Shown here: piece by piece, positions 44,841 to 55,409 of the stretch | How the letters are laid out: each line of letters begins with the position of its first letter | Numbering within the stretch: the first letter of the stretch is position 1 | Notes under the pieces: generated by a model | The model's input: the letters and a program-made list of their open reading frames with translations, nothing else | What the model was told of the DNA's origin: nothing | The model's database searches: none | NCBI GenBank assembly: GCA_038049695.1 | Contig: CP142452.1 | Coordinates: 35,638,501 to 35,702,500 of the forward strand | DNA from: Cinnamomum chago | Taxonomy: Eukaryota > Streptophyta > Magnoliopsida > Laurales > Lauraceae | DNA length: 64,000 nucleotides | Direction: 5' to 3' | Position numbers and translations under genes: made by a program

Positions 44841-45674
44841 GGGGTCACTCCAAGAAGAACATGGCTACACATGGAGACGGACACATACACACGGGTAGAG
44901 AGAGATCCATACTCATAAACAAGGAAGAAGAACTCTGAAGAAACCCTGTTACTCTGCCAAAACATCACAAGGTGATCAAAGTCCCTTGGGGGGCCACCCC
45001 CCCATGGCCACCTCTCTCCTTCTATCCAACATGGCCTAAACGTGGCTCTTCAGCCCGTTTACTCGAATTTTTATTGGATATAGGACCTCCCCTTGGTCTT
45101 TATCCTCTAAAAAACTGAGGTCCAAGCCAAGCCAAAGAATCAAAGCATCAAGCGTTCTAATATGAAGGACGATGGCGAACTCTATACATGACTTACGACC
45201 GTCGATTTGAATGAGTTCCCACAATCTCCTGAGAAGTCAAATACCTTTTCTTACTTTTCTTTGTATTTTGTATTATTTGTAAAAAGATAAAAAATCGCAT
45301 TTCTTGTCTTTCTTCATTGATAAGATTTGTAAATCGCCTTCTACGGAACAAAATCGCCTTCTATGGCACAAACCGCCTTTCACGGCACAAAAATCGCCTT
45401 TCACGGCAAACAAAATGAAATCGCCTCTCACAGCATTTAAAAAAAATGTCTCTTTCTTAAAATATATGTGCAATGGAAAGTTAGAAAAAAGAATTGATTT
45501 CCTTTCTACTTGCGAAGGTGAATCTTCAGATCACCATTTCAAAATCCAAGTAGAACAGAAAATCTGGCATACCCGTATGAAAAATGTTGATGACCTCGCT
45601 TTTCCTCCTCCGCCATGCTCCCGGCAGCCCCAGGGGTGGGAAGGAGAGGACGAAAGGTCGGAGCCCCCATCAAA

Positions 45675-45693
45675 TTGGCACACCCGGTGGGAC
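45675..45693 (+). other. Element B probable primer-binding site
   Basis: TTGGCACACCCGGTGGGAC follows the LTR end. It begins TGG as primer sites do and is conserved after the right LTR (62659-62676). I could not match it to a particular tRNA from memory. Confidence 0.5.
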
Positions 45694-46977
45694 TCGTTCA
45701 TTTGAGAACGCGATGCTTGAATTCTTAGGCTCCTTTCTAGTAGGTGGCCTATGTTGGATCTTGCATCCAAAAAAAAAACATGAGATGGGATTTTTGGAAA
45801 ATTTCTACCTTTGAACTTATTTCCATTCTTTCTCATTAAAAAAAAAAAAGAAATCTGATTTCTCTTTTTTGGATTCAATTTTGAGAAACTTTGATCATTT
45901 CCTCTTTGAACTTGATAGTTCACAGAAATGTTCGTAGCTATTGTTCTTATCGGGGAATGGGCTATCTTTTCTCTTTGATGAGTCCGATAGGGATTTAAAA
46001 AAAAAAAACTCTTCAAAAAAACTCTTTCAAATTTTTTTTTTCTTTTTTTTGGAATCAAATTTGAGAAAGTTTGGTCCCCTCTTTTTCGGATTTAGCGCTC
46101 GCAGAAATGTTTGAGCCCTCATTCGGATTGGGACACCATTCGTTCTCTTTGATGAATTCATTAGAAATTTCAACAAAAAAATTAAAAAATTTTCAAAACC
46201 CACTAAGGTTGCACCAATTGCATTCTTTGACCAAAGTGGATCTGAGAAAAGCCTTGTCCAGAGTGTGGAGGCAGCTAGACTGTTCGAGGCAATGGTCCTT
46301 CAAACGGGTTCATTAAGTAATCCTACCCTTACCTGGGGGCTGATCTATCCACTAAGGTTTCATAAGACCGAATTGGAGACCTAAGTCTTCAAAAAAAAAA
46401 TCTTTAAAAAAATCTTCAAAAAAAAAATCTCCAAAAAAAAAAAAAAAACCTCCGTCACTTTTGGATTCAAATTCGAGAAATTCTGGTCCCTTCCTTTTCG
46501 AATTTATCGCTCGCAGAAATGTTTGAGCCCTTGTTCGGATTGGAACACCATTTGTTCTCCTTTATGAATCCAATCTTGACCTTTCAAAAATCGCATCTCG
46601 TGTCCCTTCCAAGGATGCGATTTACAACATTTGTGCCTAGCGGTGCTAGTACGCCCTTTCGGGTCTACTGTATTCGCGACCGACATATCTGTATCTCCAA
46701 CCTTATATCATCTTACCTCTTGCTTCTCGGTAATTTGAATTAAGGTTCACAATTTCTTCTAGCAGTCACTGGGACGCTCGCCCTGTGCCTACCATACTTG
46801 CATTTAGAACAATTGTACCCTCTATGGCTTTTTGCCTTTTTCATTTTGCTTGGGATGGGCCATGTCCCCTTGAGCGATTTGAAAAGACAAAACCATAGGT
46901 ACTTTCCATTTATGATCACTATATTCTTGTGATTACTAATGGATGTGGTCTTGTTTCAGAAGTTTTCCAAACTAACA
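45694..46977 (+). repeat. Element B leader with three diverged ~120-bp repeats
   Basis: A non-coding leader in which three copies of a unit occur at about 45871-45996, 46051-46170 and 46463-46577. Each has GAGAAA-CTTTG-like, CGCAGAAATGTTTG-like and GATGAAT-like boxes and is bordered by long A or T runs. It ends in CTAACA directly before the ATG at 46978. Confidence 0.78.
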
Positions 46978-47136
46978 ATGGCAGCTTTATTGACTATCAC
47001 TTTCGAAGAGAACAAGTACCAACTCTTGCTTCAAGAAAAGCAAAACAAGCGCACTCAGAAACGCCCCAGCAGCTGCCGAAGCATCACCTCCCTCGGCAAC
47101 TCTCAAACTTGGTCGACCTCTACTCCCCGGACCATT

Positions 47137-48713
47137 TGAAAGTGCAGGCTAGGGCCAATGACTAAGTCCTACAGTGGGGGGGCGGGGGTGAATAGGACTA
47201 AGGGTAATCAATTACCAATTTTAAACTTTTTAAGGGGATTTTAAAATAACCAGAACAAACACAATAAAGAGAATGACTCAAGTGGAATATGTGTTCATCA
47301 AGGCTGTACTTAATCAGTAAATTGATAAGCACAAGTGTGTGTGTCTATTGAGCTTAGTGATGAAATATCATACACAATAATTTCCACAATATATATAGAA
47401 ATGTAAATCATGCCAAAAAGAATAGACACAGGAAAATTATAGTGGTTCGGTCACATAGACCTACATCCACTCTCAAAGGTCACACAGTCCCTTGGTTCCA
47501 TTAAGAAGAATCAAACTACACAAGTACTAATTCAACTTCAGTTTTGTTATCGAGGTTCGATCACTCAGACTACTCCTCCTCACACAATTACAAGGTGATT
47601 TAGTCACACAGATCTGAATCACCATCACTGATTGTAGAAGTTTAAAGAAGGGTGAACACTTGCCTTTGATGAAGATGGAAAGAGTTCTAAGAAGCTTTGA
47701 CAGTAGTCGAAGCTTTCACCTCTTGATGACGCCTTGGAGTTGAGAAGGAAGCTTCCATAGTGTAGCACAACCAAGGTTCGGAGGGTTGGTCTTCTAGGAT
47801 AACAAGGATATGGCTTTCATACAGAATAAGGGATCCTAGACAAACTCTTCTCACACAACACACTCATCTTGGAGCTAATGAAGCTCTGGGATTTTCCTAA
47901 ATCTAATACATGAGTGTTTGGAAGATTTGAGAGCTTAGGATTGTTGGGAAGAAAATAGTATACAAAACTCTTCTCAAAAAGTCCTCTCAGAAGAGAGAAA
48001 CAAGCTTCAGTTTTATAAAAAATAATCCAACGGCTATATTGGAGGCTAACCCCTTCAGAACGAAGGCTAACCCCTTTACAATTTCTCAGAGATAATAATC
48101 AAACGGCTATATTGGAGGCTAGCCCCTTCAAAAGGAATGCTAGCCCCTTTTCAATTTCTCAGAGATAACGGTCAAAAATTTCAAATAAGGTTGGGTCACG
48201 GTTAGCCGCAGGAAGTCTTGGAGGCTAACCGTGAGGCAACCGCTGGGGTGACCGAGAGGAGGTTCAGAAATAAAGTGCTCTCTGGAAAACAAATCGTAAC
48301 TCACGGTTAGCACTGTGGTTAGCCGCAAGGTAGCCGAACTCCAACCTGATGAAAAATAGCTCTCTGGAAAACGAACCGAGAGACTGGCGGTTAGCCGCCC
48401 TTTGCAAAGGGGCTAGCCGCCATCACCGAACCCTTATTTGAAAGACTATTAAAGCTGAGATCAAGCGAAAGAGAATAGGATTTAAAAACTCAACTTTTTC
48501 AGGGTTCTAAGGATTTGGTCTGGGTATAAAATACCTGAGAAGGTTGTCAAACACAAGTGGAGACCTTCTTTGATGAATTCGGACTTTCCAACAGCTTGAT
48601 AAACCCTTTGAAATAGATTTTCCTTGAGGCACTTTGGGAGGCAAGGCCTTCGGAACACATTGGCACGGAATTGACAAAACAAACTTAGTGCACACAGACA
48701 TGTGACACTAACA
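47137..48713 (-). repeat. Element E 3' LTR
   Basis: A 1577-bp LTR, TGAAAGTGCAGG...GACACTAACA on the + strand. A G run lies at about 47175-47188. A TATA-like site on the - strand lies at 48011-48020, and two 73-bp units plus many GGCTAGCC or GGTTAGCC boxes lie upstream of it in sense (48031-48422). Confidence 0.93.
48031..48422. repeat. Cluster of GGCTAGCC/GGTTAGCCG palindromic boxes in element E U3
   Basis: About ten copies of GGCTAGCC, GGCTAACC or CGGTTAGCCG, the first part arranged in two tandem units of 73 bp (CGGCTATATT anchors at 48031 and 48104). The 5' LTR has a comparable cluster at about 53890-54312 with about a dozen copies. Confidence 0.88.
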
Positions 48714-48726
48714 ATCTCTCCCTTTG
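48714..48726 (-). other. Element E polypurine tract
   Basis: CAAAGGGAGAGAT on the - strand directly inside the 3' LTR. Confidence 0.9.
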
Positions 48727-50634
48727 TCAATTTCATGACAAAACCATTTAGCTAATACAAGATTACAAGGGATATCCAATACAACTCAAAGAACAACCAT
48801 ACACTAAGTGCAAGACCTTTTACAAGTAAAAAACAAATATAAGAACAAAAAGGAATCAAGACTAGTACACATAGCTCTTCATATGAGATTGAGAAATTTA
48901 ACCTGTAGAAGCACAACACTAACAAACATAGATTAAAAGCATGGGAAATGGAGATAGATTCTCCCCCTGAGATAAATCCTCCCCCTTAATTTGTACCTAC
49001 AAACTAAAACTGCACTCCCCCCTTTTGTCACAAATTGATAAAGAGAAAGTAACCATGGATGTATAAAACAGACAATAATGCAAGTAGATAATAGACAATG
49101 AAAGTATAAAAGCATTTAATCACTAATACCATAAAAACATCCAGTTCAGGTTAGAGTGAACATCCATTGACAGTAAACAATAATAAGTTTTTAAAGAAAA
49201 AGAAAACAGAGGAGGGGCAGCCACAAGCCAAAACAACACCACCAAAATGAATACAACCAATAAAAACACATGTGGCTTAGAATCCCCAAAAGAGCTAATC
49301 TGATGGAGGTGAAGGAGATGGAGGCATGATAGAAGCATCTTGGGTACGGCAAGCCTTAGACAGTCCACTGAGATATAACTAATGACAATAGTGATGAACA
49401 TGAGAAATTGCATAAAATGATATAGCTTGGTGATGTATGCAATTTTGAAGTGTCACATTATATGAATTCAACATCTAAAAGATCCATCAAACAATAGATC
49501 CAAACTATATAATACAAGGAATGGATTTTAAAGAGGTTCATATGATCAAGAACACTACTATGAAGTTGAAACATGTATAAAGATGACATCACTATGAAAA
49601 TACACATGAATCAACATCATAACCATCCATTTAAAAAAAATGACTAGAAGGCACAAAAGATGGATTTGAGAGTTCTAGTATAGTATCTTCAAATATAACT
49701 AAGATCACAACCATACATGGAACTATTTGACATTTGCATTGAGAGAATCAATCACAATCAAGATTCATCAATCTCTCATGTAAAATCTCCACTCTAGCAA
49801 AAGTACTATGAGAATCATGAAACATTAACACTATGCTTTGAAAAGATGCACAAAACTATGTGTAGAATGCAAATCTATTTCATGATCCACAAATCATACA
49901 AATCAATTTGCTCATAAAAAGAATGTAACTAGAAGAGCAAAGAAGCAAATTGCTTGAACCTTATTCATTTCAATTTTAAGATGAAATAACCATATGCGTA
50001 ATGAAATGAGTACATGGAACATGCTTTGATGAATATAACTAAAAAGGTTTTAAAGCATTTTCCATTCATACTATTCTTCAAATCATTTCAATAAAGAAAA
50101 TCCAACAATGAACATAGGAAATTGATTTTGAAGATAACATATAATCATTTTTCAACTTGCATTTTAAAAGATGTAACTTATTTGAAACACATACAAGTTG
50201 ATTTTTCAAAACAATGATTTTTCATATTAAAGTATAACTTAGAAATCTATGAAAATTCCAAATTGATTCAAATCATTTTTCAAATAATCTAACTATGACA
50301 TCTACACAAATGATCTTGCAACAACAATCGATCATGAATAATCTAGCTATGAAAGCTTTTGAAATCACAATCAATTGATCATATGTGGAAATGCAATGCA
50401 AGAGATATAACTAAATATGATCAAAAAGCAAATCTAACATGATGAAATTATAATCAAATGATTTTGAAAACCATGATATGTAACTAGAATGGTGTATGAA
50501 GACAAAATCAATTGATCACAAATAAACATTGCATTTTAAGAAATGTAACTAAGAAAGAACAAAATGCAAATGTAAGTATGACCAACAAAAAGATTTAACT
50601 ATAAAGGATAGGTTGGTCAAAGAGGTTTAAGGCC
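48727..50634 (-). other. Element E AT-rich region with ~60-bp periodic TAACTA box
   Basis: No coding segment is recognised. From about 49690 to 50600 a box reading TATAACTA, TGTAACTA or CTAACTAT recurs at about 49694, 49923, 50033, 50171, 50231, 50287, 50341, 50405, 50479, 50543 and 50592. In the denser right part intervals are 49-74 bp. The text between the boxes is loosely similar (AATCATTTT, ATCAATTGATCA), which suggests an old minisatellite. Confidence 0.65.
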
Positions 50635-51156
50635 TTAAGGTTTGTCTAAGTATCTAACTTTAGGAATCCACCTAAGGTCTTGAGAGGGTTGATCTTTGAG
50701 GTCTAGTTTAGAAGTCCCACCAACTTTAGGAGATTTGACTTGATAAATTTTTAATTTGGACTTATCACCATGATATTTAGATTTGACTAAATTTAGCTTA
50801 GATTGGTGATTAGTCTTTTGAGGTTGGTGAGTTTGTTTCTTAGGGGATTGATTCATTTTTGTTTTCTTCTTATTTCCTCCCTTTATTTGACTTTTAAATT
50901 TTAAATTTAACTTTGTTACTTTCTTCAAAAGTTCTTTCATGTGTTGATTTAAGGGAGATAGGTTGAGAAGCTTTTTGTTTATAGATTCTTTTATACTTGG
51001 TTTAACTTGTTTAACCTTTTTAGAATCTATCTTAGGAGACTCCATTTTAATTGATTTAACTTGTTTGATGTTCTTGGAGTCTTCCTTGATTTTTAGTGTC
51101 TTACCCTTCATAGATTTTGATTCTGCTTTCTTGGGTTCATAGATGGGTTTAGACAC
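50635..51156 (-). pseudogene. Element E lysine-rich segment after gag
   Basis: An open stretch rich in Lys, Ser and Gln (KKVKQVKPSIKES, GGNKKKTKMNQSPKKQTHQP) that ends DLRWIPKVRYLD. It follows the gag core in the same direction. The WxPK-type ending resembles the linker before the protease in SIRE-type elements, but no protease follows. It is probably a basic nucleic-acid-binding tail; that is inference. Confidence 0.6.
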
Positions 51157-51207
51157 ATAGCTTCTTCTTAGTTTGCACTCAAACCTAAAATGTCCTTTAC
51201 TTCCACA

Positions 51208-52844
51208 TTAATAACATGTAATTTCATAATTGTTTTGACTACTAGAGGAAACTTCTCCTTTCACAAACACAGTAGAGGCATTAGGATTAGGTTTGTCTTC
51301 TTTGTTGAATCCTAATGCAGTTTTGTCTCTATGATATTTTCCCATTTTAAAGAGTCTTTCAAAATTTTCTTCTCCATGGGTAAATGAATATTCATATTTC
51401 TCTTTAAACCATTTCAGACGAGTGACTTCATCCCTTAATTGTGTGTTTACTTCTTTTAGAGTTTCAGCTTCTTTTTCATCTTTCTTAAACTTGATTAATT
51501 TTTCATTAGCAATTTGAAATTTAGAATCAACTTCATTTAGTTCAATAGCTAAGATATTCTTTTCATCAGTTAAGGTTTCAATTTTGTCTTTTAAGACTTT
51601 GTTCTTGGATTTTTGTTTGCTCATGGCTTCAATCAATTTGCAGCTTTCCTCATAAAGTCTATCATATGTTACTTGAGGATCTTCATCATCTTTTTCATTA
51701 TCTGAGCTGTCATAATCAGATTCAGACTCATTCTCAGATTTCTCAACATCAGTTCTTTCAGAATTTTCTGTTATCTCAAGAGATGGATCACACACTATTC
51801 TGGCCATTAGTATAGTGTAATTTTCTATCTCATCTTTGTGTGATTCTTCTGAATCTGATTCAGCTTCAGAAGAGTCATCCCATGTAGCCACAAGAGTCTT
51901 TTTCTTAACTTTCCTTTCCATTGGACACTCAGTTGATATATGTCCAAACTTTTGACAATTACAACATTTTACATTTCTGGATTGATATTTAGAAGAGGAG
52001 CTGGCTTTACTTTTATCAAAAGGTTTCTCTTTTCTATTAAACTTTGAAGTCTTTTTCTTAAATTGTCTTAAGAATCTTTTAGTAAGTAAGGTAACATCTT
52101 CATCATCACTTTCATTCTCATTGCCTGATTCTTCTTTAGATGGAGAAGATTGAGAAGCCTTTGAAGTTATAGATTTCTTATCTTTGGATTTATTAGAAGC
52201 ATTATTCAATTTCATCTCAAAGGTTCTAATGTTACCCAACAGTTCTTCTACTTTCATAGTTTCAGGGTCATTGTACTCTTCTATAGAAGTCACTTTGGGG
52301 TGAAATCTTTCAGGTAGAGACCTAAGGATTTTGCTACAAACTTTGCCTTCAGGGATTTGCTCACCGAGTGACCACATCTCATTAACGATTACCATTAGCT
52401 TTGTTCGAAAATCATCAAACATTTCATCTTCTCTCATTCTTAGAGATTCGAATTGGGAAGTTAGCATTTGGAGCTTGACTCTCTTAACAATGGTTGTTCC
52501 TTCATAATTCGTTTCCAGTAACTCCCAAGCTTGTTTAGATGTGGTACATGTCATAATCTTTTTTGAATTCTCAAGCTTGTTTAGATGTGGTACATGTCAT
52601 AATCTTTTTTGAATTCTTCAGCATTCATGGCACAGGTTATGGCATTCAAAGCCTTAGCATCATAGTCTCTCAAAGCTTTTTGACTAGCTATCCACCTGGC
52701 CTTTGGAAGAGGCTTGATAGTGCCATCTTCAGCTGTGGAAGTAGGAGGAGTCCATCCATCCTCCACAGCATCCCACACCTCTCCACTAATGGAGTTGAGA
52801 AATACGGCCATTCGGGCTTTCCAAGGCATAGTTAGTACCATCAA
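51208..52844 (-). pseudogene. Element E gag
   Basis: Copia gag of SIRE type: WKARMAVFLNSISGEVWDAV near the start, TMKVEELLGNIRTFEMKLN, a CCHC knuckle CCNCQKFGHISTEC near the middle, an acidic stretch, and a long charged coiled coil (YEESCKLIEAMSKQKSKNKV onward). The layout matches element F's gag, though the two differ widely in sequence. Confidence 0.9.
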
Positions 52845-52947
52845 ACAATGGAGGACTGTTTACGGCACTACCTTCTGGATTAGACATTGGCACAATAGAA
52901 AAGAAGATAGATCAACTCCGGGTCGCAAAACCACAAGGGAGTAACCC

Positions 52948-52961
52948 GCTCTGATACCAAT
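52948..52961 (-). other. Element E primer-binding site (initiator-Met tRNA)
   Basis: ATTGGTATCAGAGC on the - strand directly inside the 5' LTR, the same primer as elements D and F. Confidence 0.93.
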
Positions 52962-54609
52962 TGAAAGTGCAGGCTAGGGCCAATGACTAAGTCCTAGAGG
53001 GGGGGGGGGGTGAATAGGACTAAGGGTAATCAATTGCCAATTTTAAACTTTTTAAGGCGATTTTAAAATAACCAGAACAAAGAACATAACAAACACAATA
53101 AAGAGAATGACTCAAGTGGAATATGTGTTCATCAAGGTTGTACTTAATCAGTAAAGAAGGGATACAAGTAGATGTAAGTTGATAAGCACAAGTGTGTGTC
53201 TATTGAGCTTAGTGATGAAATATCATACACAACAATTTTCACAATATATATAGAAATGTAAATCATACCAAAAAGAATAGACATAGGAAAATTATAGTGG
53301 TTCGGTCACATAGACCTACATCCACTCTCAAAGGTCACACAGTCCCTTGGTTCCATTAAGAAGAATCAAACTACACAAGTACTGATTCAACTTCAGTTTT
53401 GTTATCGAGGTTCGATCACTCAGATCTATTCCTCCTCACACAATTACAAGGTGATTTAGTCACACAAATCTGAATCACCATCACTGATTGTAGAAGTTTA
53501 AAGAAGGGTGAACACTTGCCTTTGATGAAGATGGAAAGAGTTCTAAGAAGCTTTGACAGTAGTCGAAGCTTTCACCTCTTGATGACGCCTTGGAGTTGAG
53601 AAGGAAGCTTCCATAGTGTAGCACAACCAAGGTTCAGAGGTCTGGTCTTCTAGGATAACAAGGATATGACTTTCATACAGAATAAGGGATCCTAGACAAA
53701 CACTTCTCACACAACACACTCATCTTAGAGCTAATGAAGCTCTGGGATTTTCCTAAATCTAATACATGAGTGTTTGGAGGAAGATTTGAGAGCTTAAGAT
53801 TGTTGGGAAGAAAATAGCATACAAAGTTCTTCTCAAAAAGTCCTCTCAGAAGAGAGAAACAAGCTTCAGTTTTATAGAAAATAATCCAACGACTATATTG
53901 GAGGCTAGCCCCATTCAGAACGAAGGCTAGCCCGTTTACAGTTTCTCAGAGATAATAATCCAACGGCTATATTGGAGGCTAGCCCCTTCAGAACGAAGGC
54001 TAGCCCCTTTTCAATTTCTCGGAGATAACGATCAGAAATTTCAAATAAGGTTGGCTCACGGTTAGCCGCAGGAAGTCTTGGAGGCTAGCCGTGAGGCAAC
54101 CGCTGGGGTGACCAATAGGAGGTTCAGAAATCAAGTGCTCTCTGGAAAACAAACCATAACTCATGGTTAGCACTACGGTTAGCCGCTGGTGTACATGGCG
54201 GTTAGCCACAAGGTAGCCGAACTCCAACCTGATGAAAAATAACTCTCTGGAAAACGAACCAAGAGACTGGCGGTTAGCCGCCCTTTGCAAAGGGGCTAGC
54301 CGCCAGGTGACCGTAAGGTCACCGAACCCTTATTTGAAAGACTATTAAAGCTGAGATCAAGAGAAAGACAACAGCACTTAAAAACTCAACTTTTTCAGGG
54401 TTCTAAGGATTTGGTCTGGGTATAAAATACCTGAGAAGGTTGTCAAACACAAGTGGAGACCTTCTTTGATGAATCCGGACTTTCCAACAGCTTGATAAAC
54501 CCTCTGAAATAGATCTTCCTTGAGGCACTTTGGGAGGCAAGGTCTTCGGAACACATTGGCACGGAATTGACAAAACAAACTTAATGCACACAGACATGTG
54601 ACACTAACA
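52962..54609 (-). repeat. Element E 5' LTR
   Basis: A 1648-bp LTR, longer than its partner because of a few short indels, some in the palindrome cluster. A TATA-like site lies at 53870-53876 (- strand), with palindromic GGCTAGCC boxes upstream in sense. A run of G bases lies at about 52998-53010. Confidence 0.93.
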
Positions 54610-55409
54610 CCATTGTCTTCGAGTCGTTGGGACCATTCTTACTCCCCGCAGAAGAAACTGCACCTGCCAAGAAGCAGAAAAGCGCCTCTGGACAAGTCGC
54701 CGCTCCGACACCAAGGGCAACAATCAAGAAATCTGAAGCCTGTGGCAATCCCACGAAGCCTCAACTTGCAAGAAACCAGGTCTGCCCTAAGACCTGGTCC
54801 CCGAGACCTTCCCCAAAATAAAGGAGGTCTCAAACATCTGCAAAGGCAGTGTACCTGGCCCCTCTTAAGGAGAACCGGTTCTACTCTCTCTCTTACATAG
54901 AAGTGGAGCAACATACCCTCCACCAAACAAAAAATTCAACTCTGCATGAGCCGGCTTGCTCCTACAAGCCCATAATCAAGTCATGCATCACCAGGCGACC
55001 GCAAGAACCTGCTAAGGCCTACACTTCTGCGAGTCGACCTTTCATCTCAATAGGGGCCGAACTTGCAAAATTCAAAGTCTCACTGCGACAGGCAAAGGAC
55101 TGCGTCCAGATCCTATCCATGCCTAGCTTCAAAGAAGATAAGCTTGGTTGTTGCGCACGTGGGACTACATCCTTCATTGCCAGAGCACAGCCAGAGCTGA
55201 CCGAAGCTCAAATTGCTCATCGTATGCGTCGCCGTGCGGCATATCGACAAAAGAGACTACAGAAGCAAAGAACCCAGCATTCTACCCTCCGAGTCTCTAA
55301 AAAATGGGTCGAAAAAGAAAGACCTGACGAAGCTGTGGCTGTCTATATAGTTGGTAAAACTAGAAAACGCCAAAGTCAGCAACCAAAATTCATGTCAGAC
55401 GACTGGTGA

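Larger units (their letters stand above)
43159..45672 (+). repeat. Element B left LTR
   Basis: About 2.5 kb, starting TGTTGACAC. The end is placed at a CA just before the probable primer site; that boundary is inferred. It holds five diverged tandem units with a 147-163-bp period (about 43203-43956), inverted repeats upstream of a TATA box (44833-44840), and short AAATCGCCTT repeats near 45330-45430. Open stretches within it are by-products of the repeat units. Confidence 0.8.
47137..54609 (-). mobile_element. Element E: non-autonomous Ty1/copia, SIRE-like, gag only
   Basis: A 7473-bp - strand element with LTRs at 47137-48713 and 52962-54609 and an exact target duplication CCATT (47132-47136 and 54610-54614) in element B. 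It has the initiator-Met primer site and polypurine tract of copia elements and a gag frame with CCHC knuckle and coiled coil. No protease, integrase or RT is visible; the gag is followed by a basic stretch and about 1.9 kb of AT-rich non-coding DNA. By eye its LTRs differ by roughly 2-3% plus several indels. The gag frame has about one or two breaks. Confidence 0.93.
46978..55400 (+). pseudogene. Element B first ORF, split by nested element E
   Basis: The start at 46978 follows a CTAACA sequence and reads MAALLTITFEENKYQLLLQE; the same start recurs at 63947. Beyond element E the reading continues near 54615 with ESLGPFLLPAEETAPAKKQK, then YLAPLKENRFYSLSY and RMRRRAAYRQKRLQKQRTQH, a basic segment near the end. 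Element A has the same protein. I do not recognise a domain; Tat/Ogre-type elements often carry an extra upstream ORF of unknown role. Broken. Confidence 0.75.

Noticed and set aside
48482-48736. Open stretches at the edge of E's LTR (also 54378-54597)
   Set aside because: Same LTR sequence in two copies; the reading has no family and runs over the LTR boundary.
54639-54926. Open stretch antisense to B's first ORF
   Set aside because: A shadow of the + strand coding region, without any signature.
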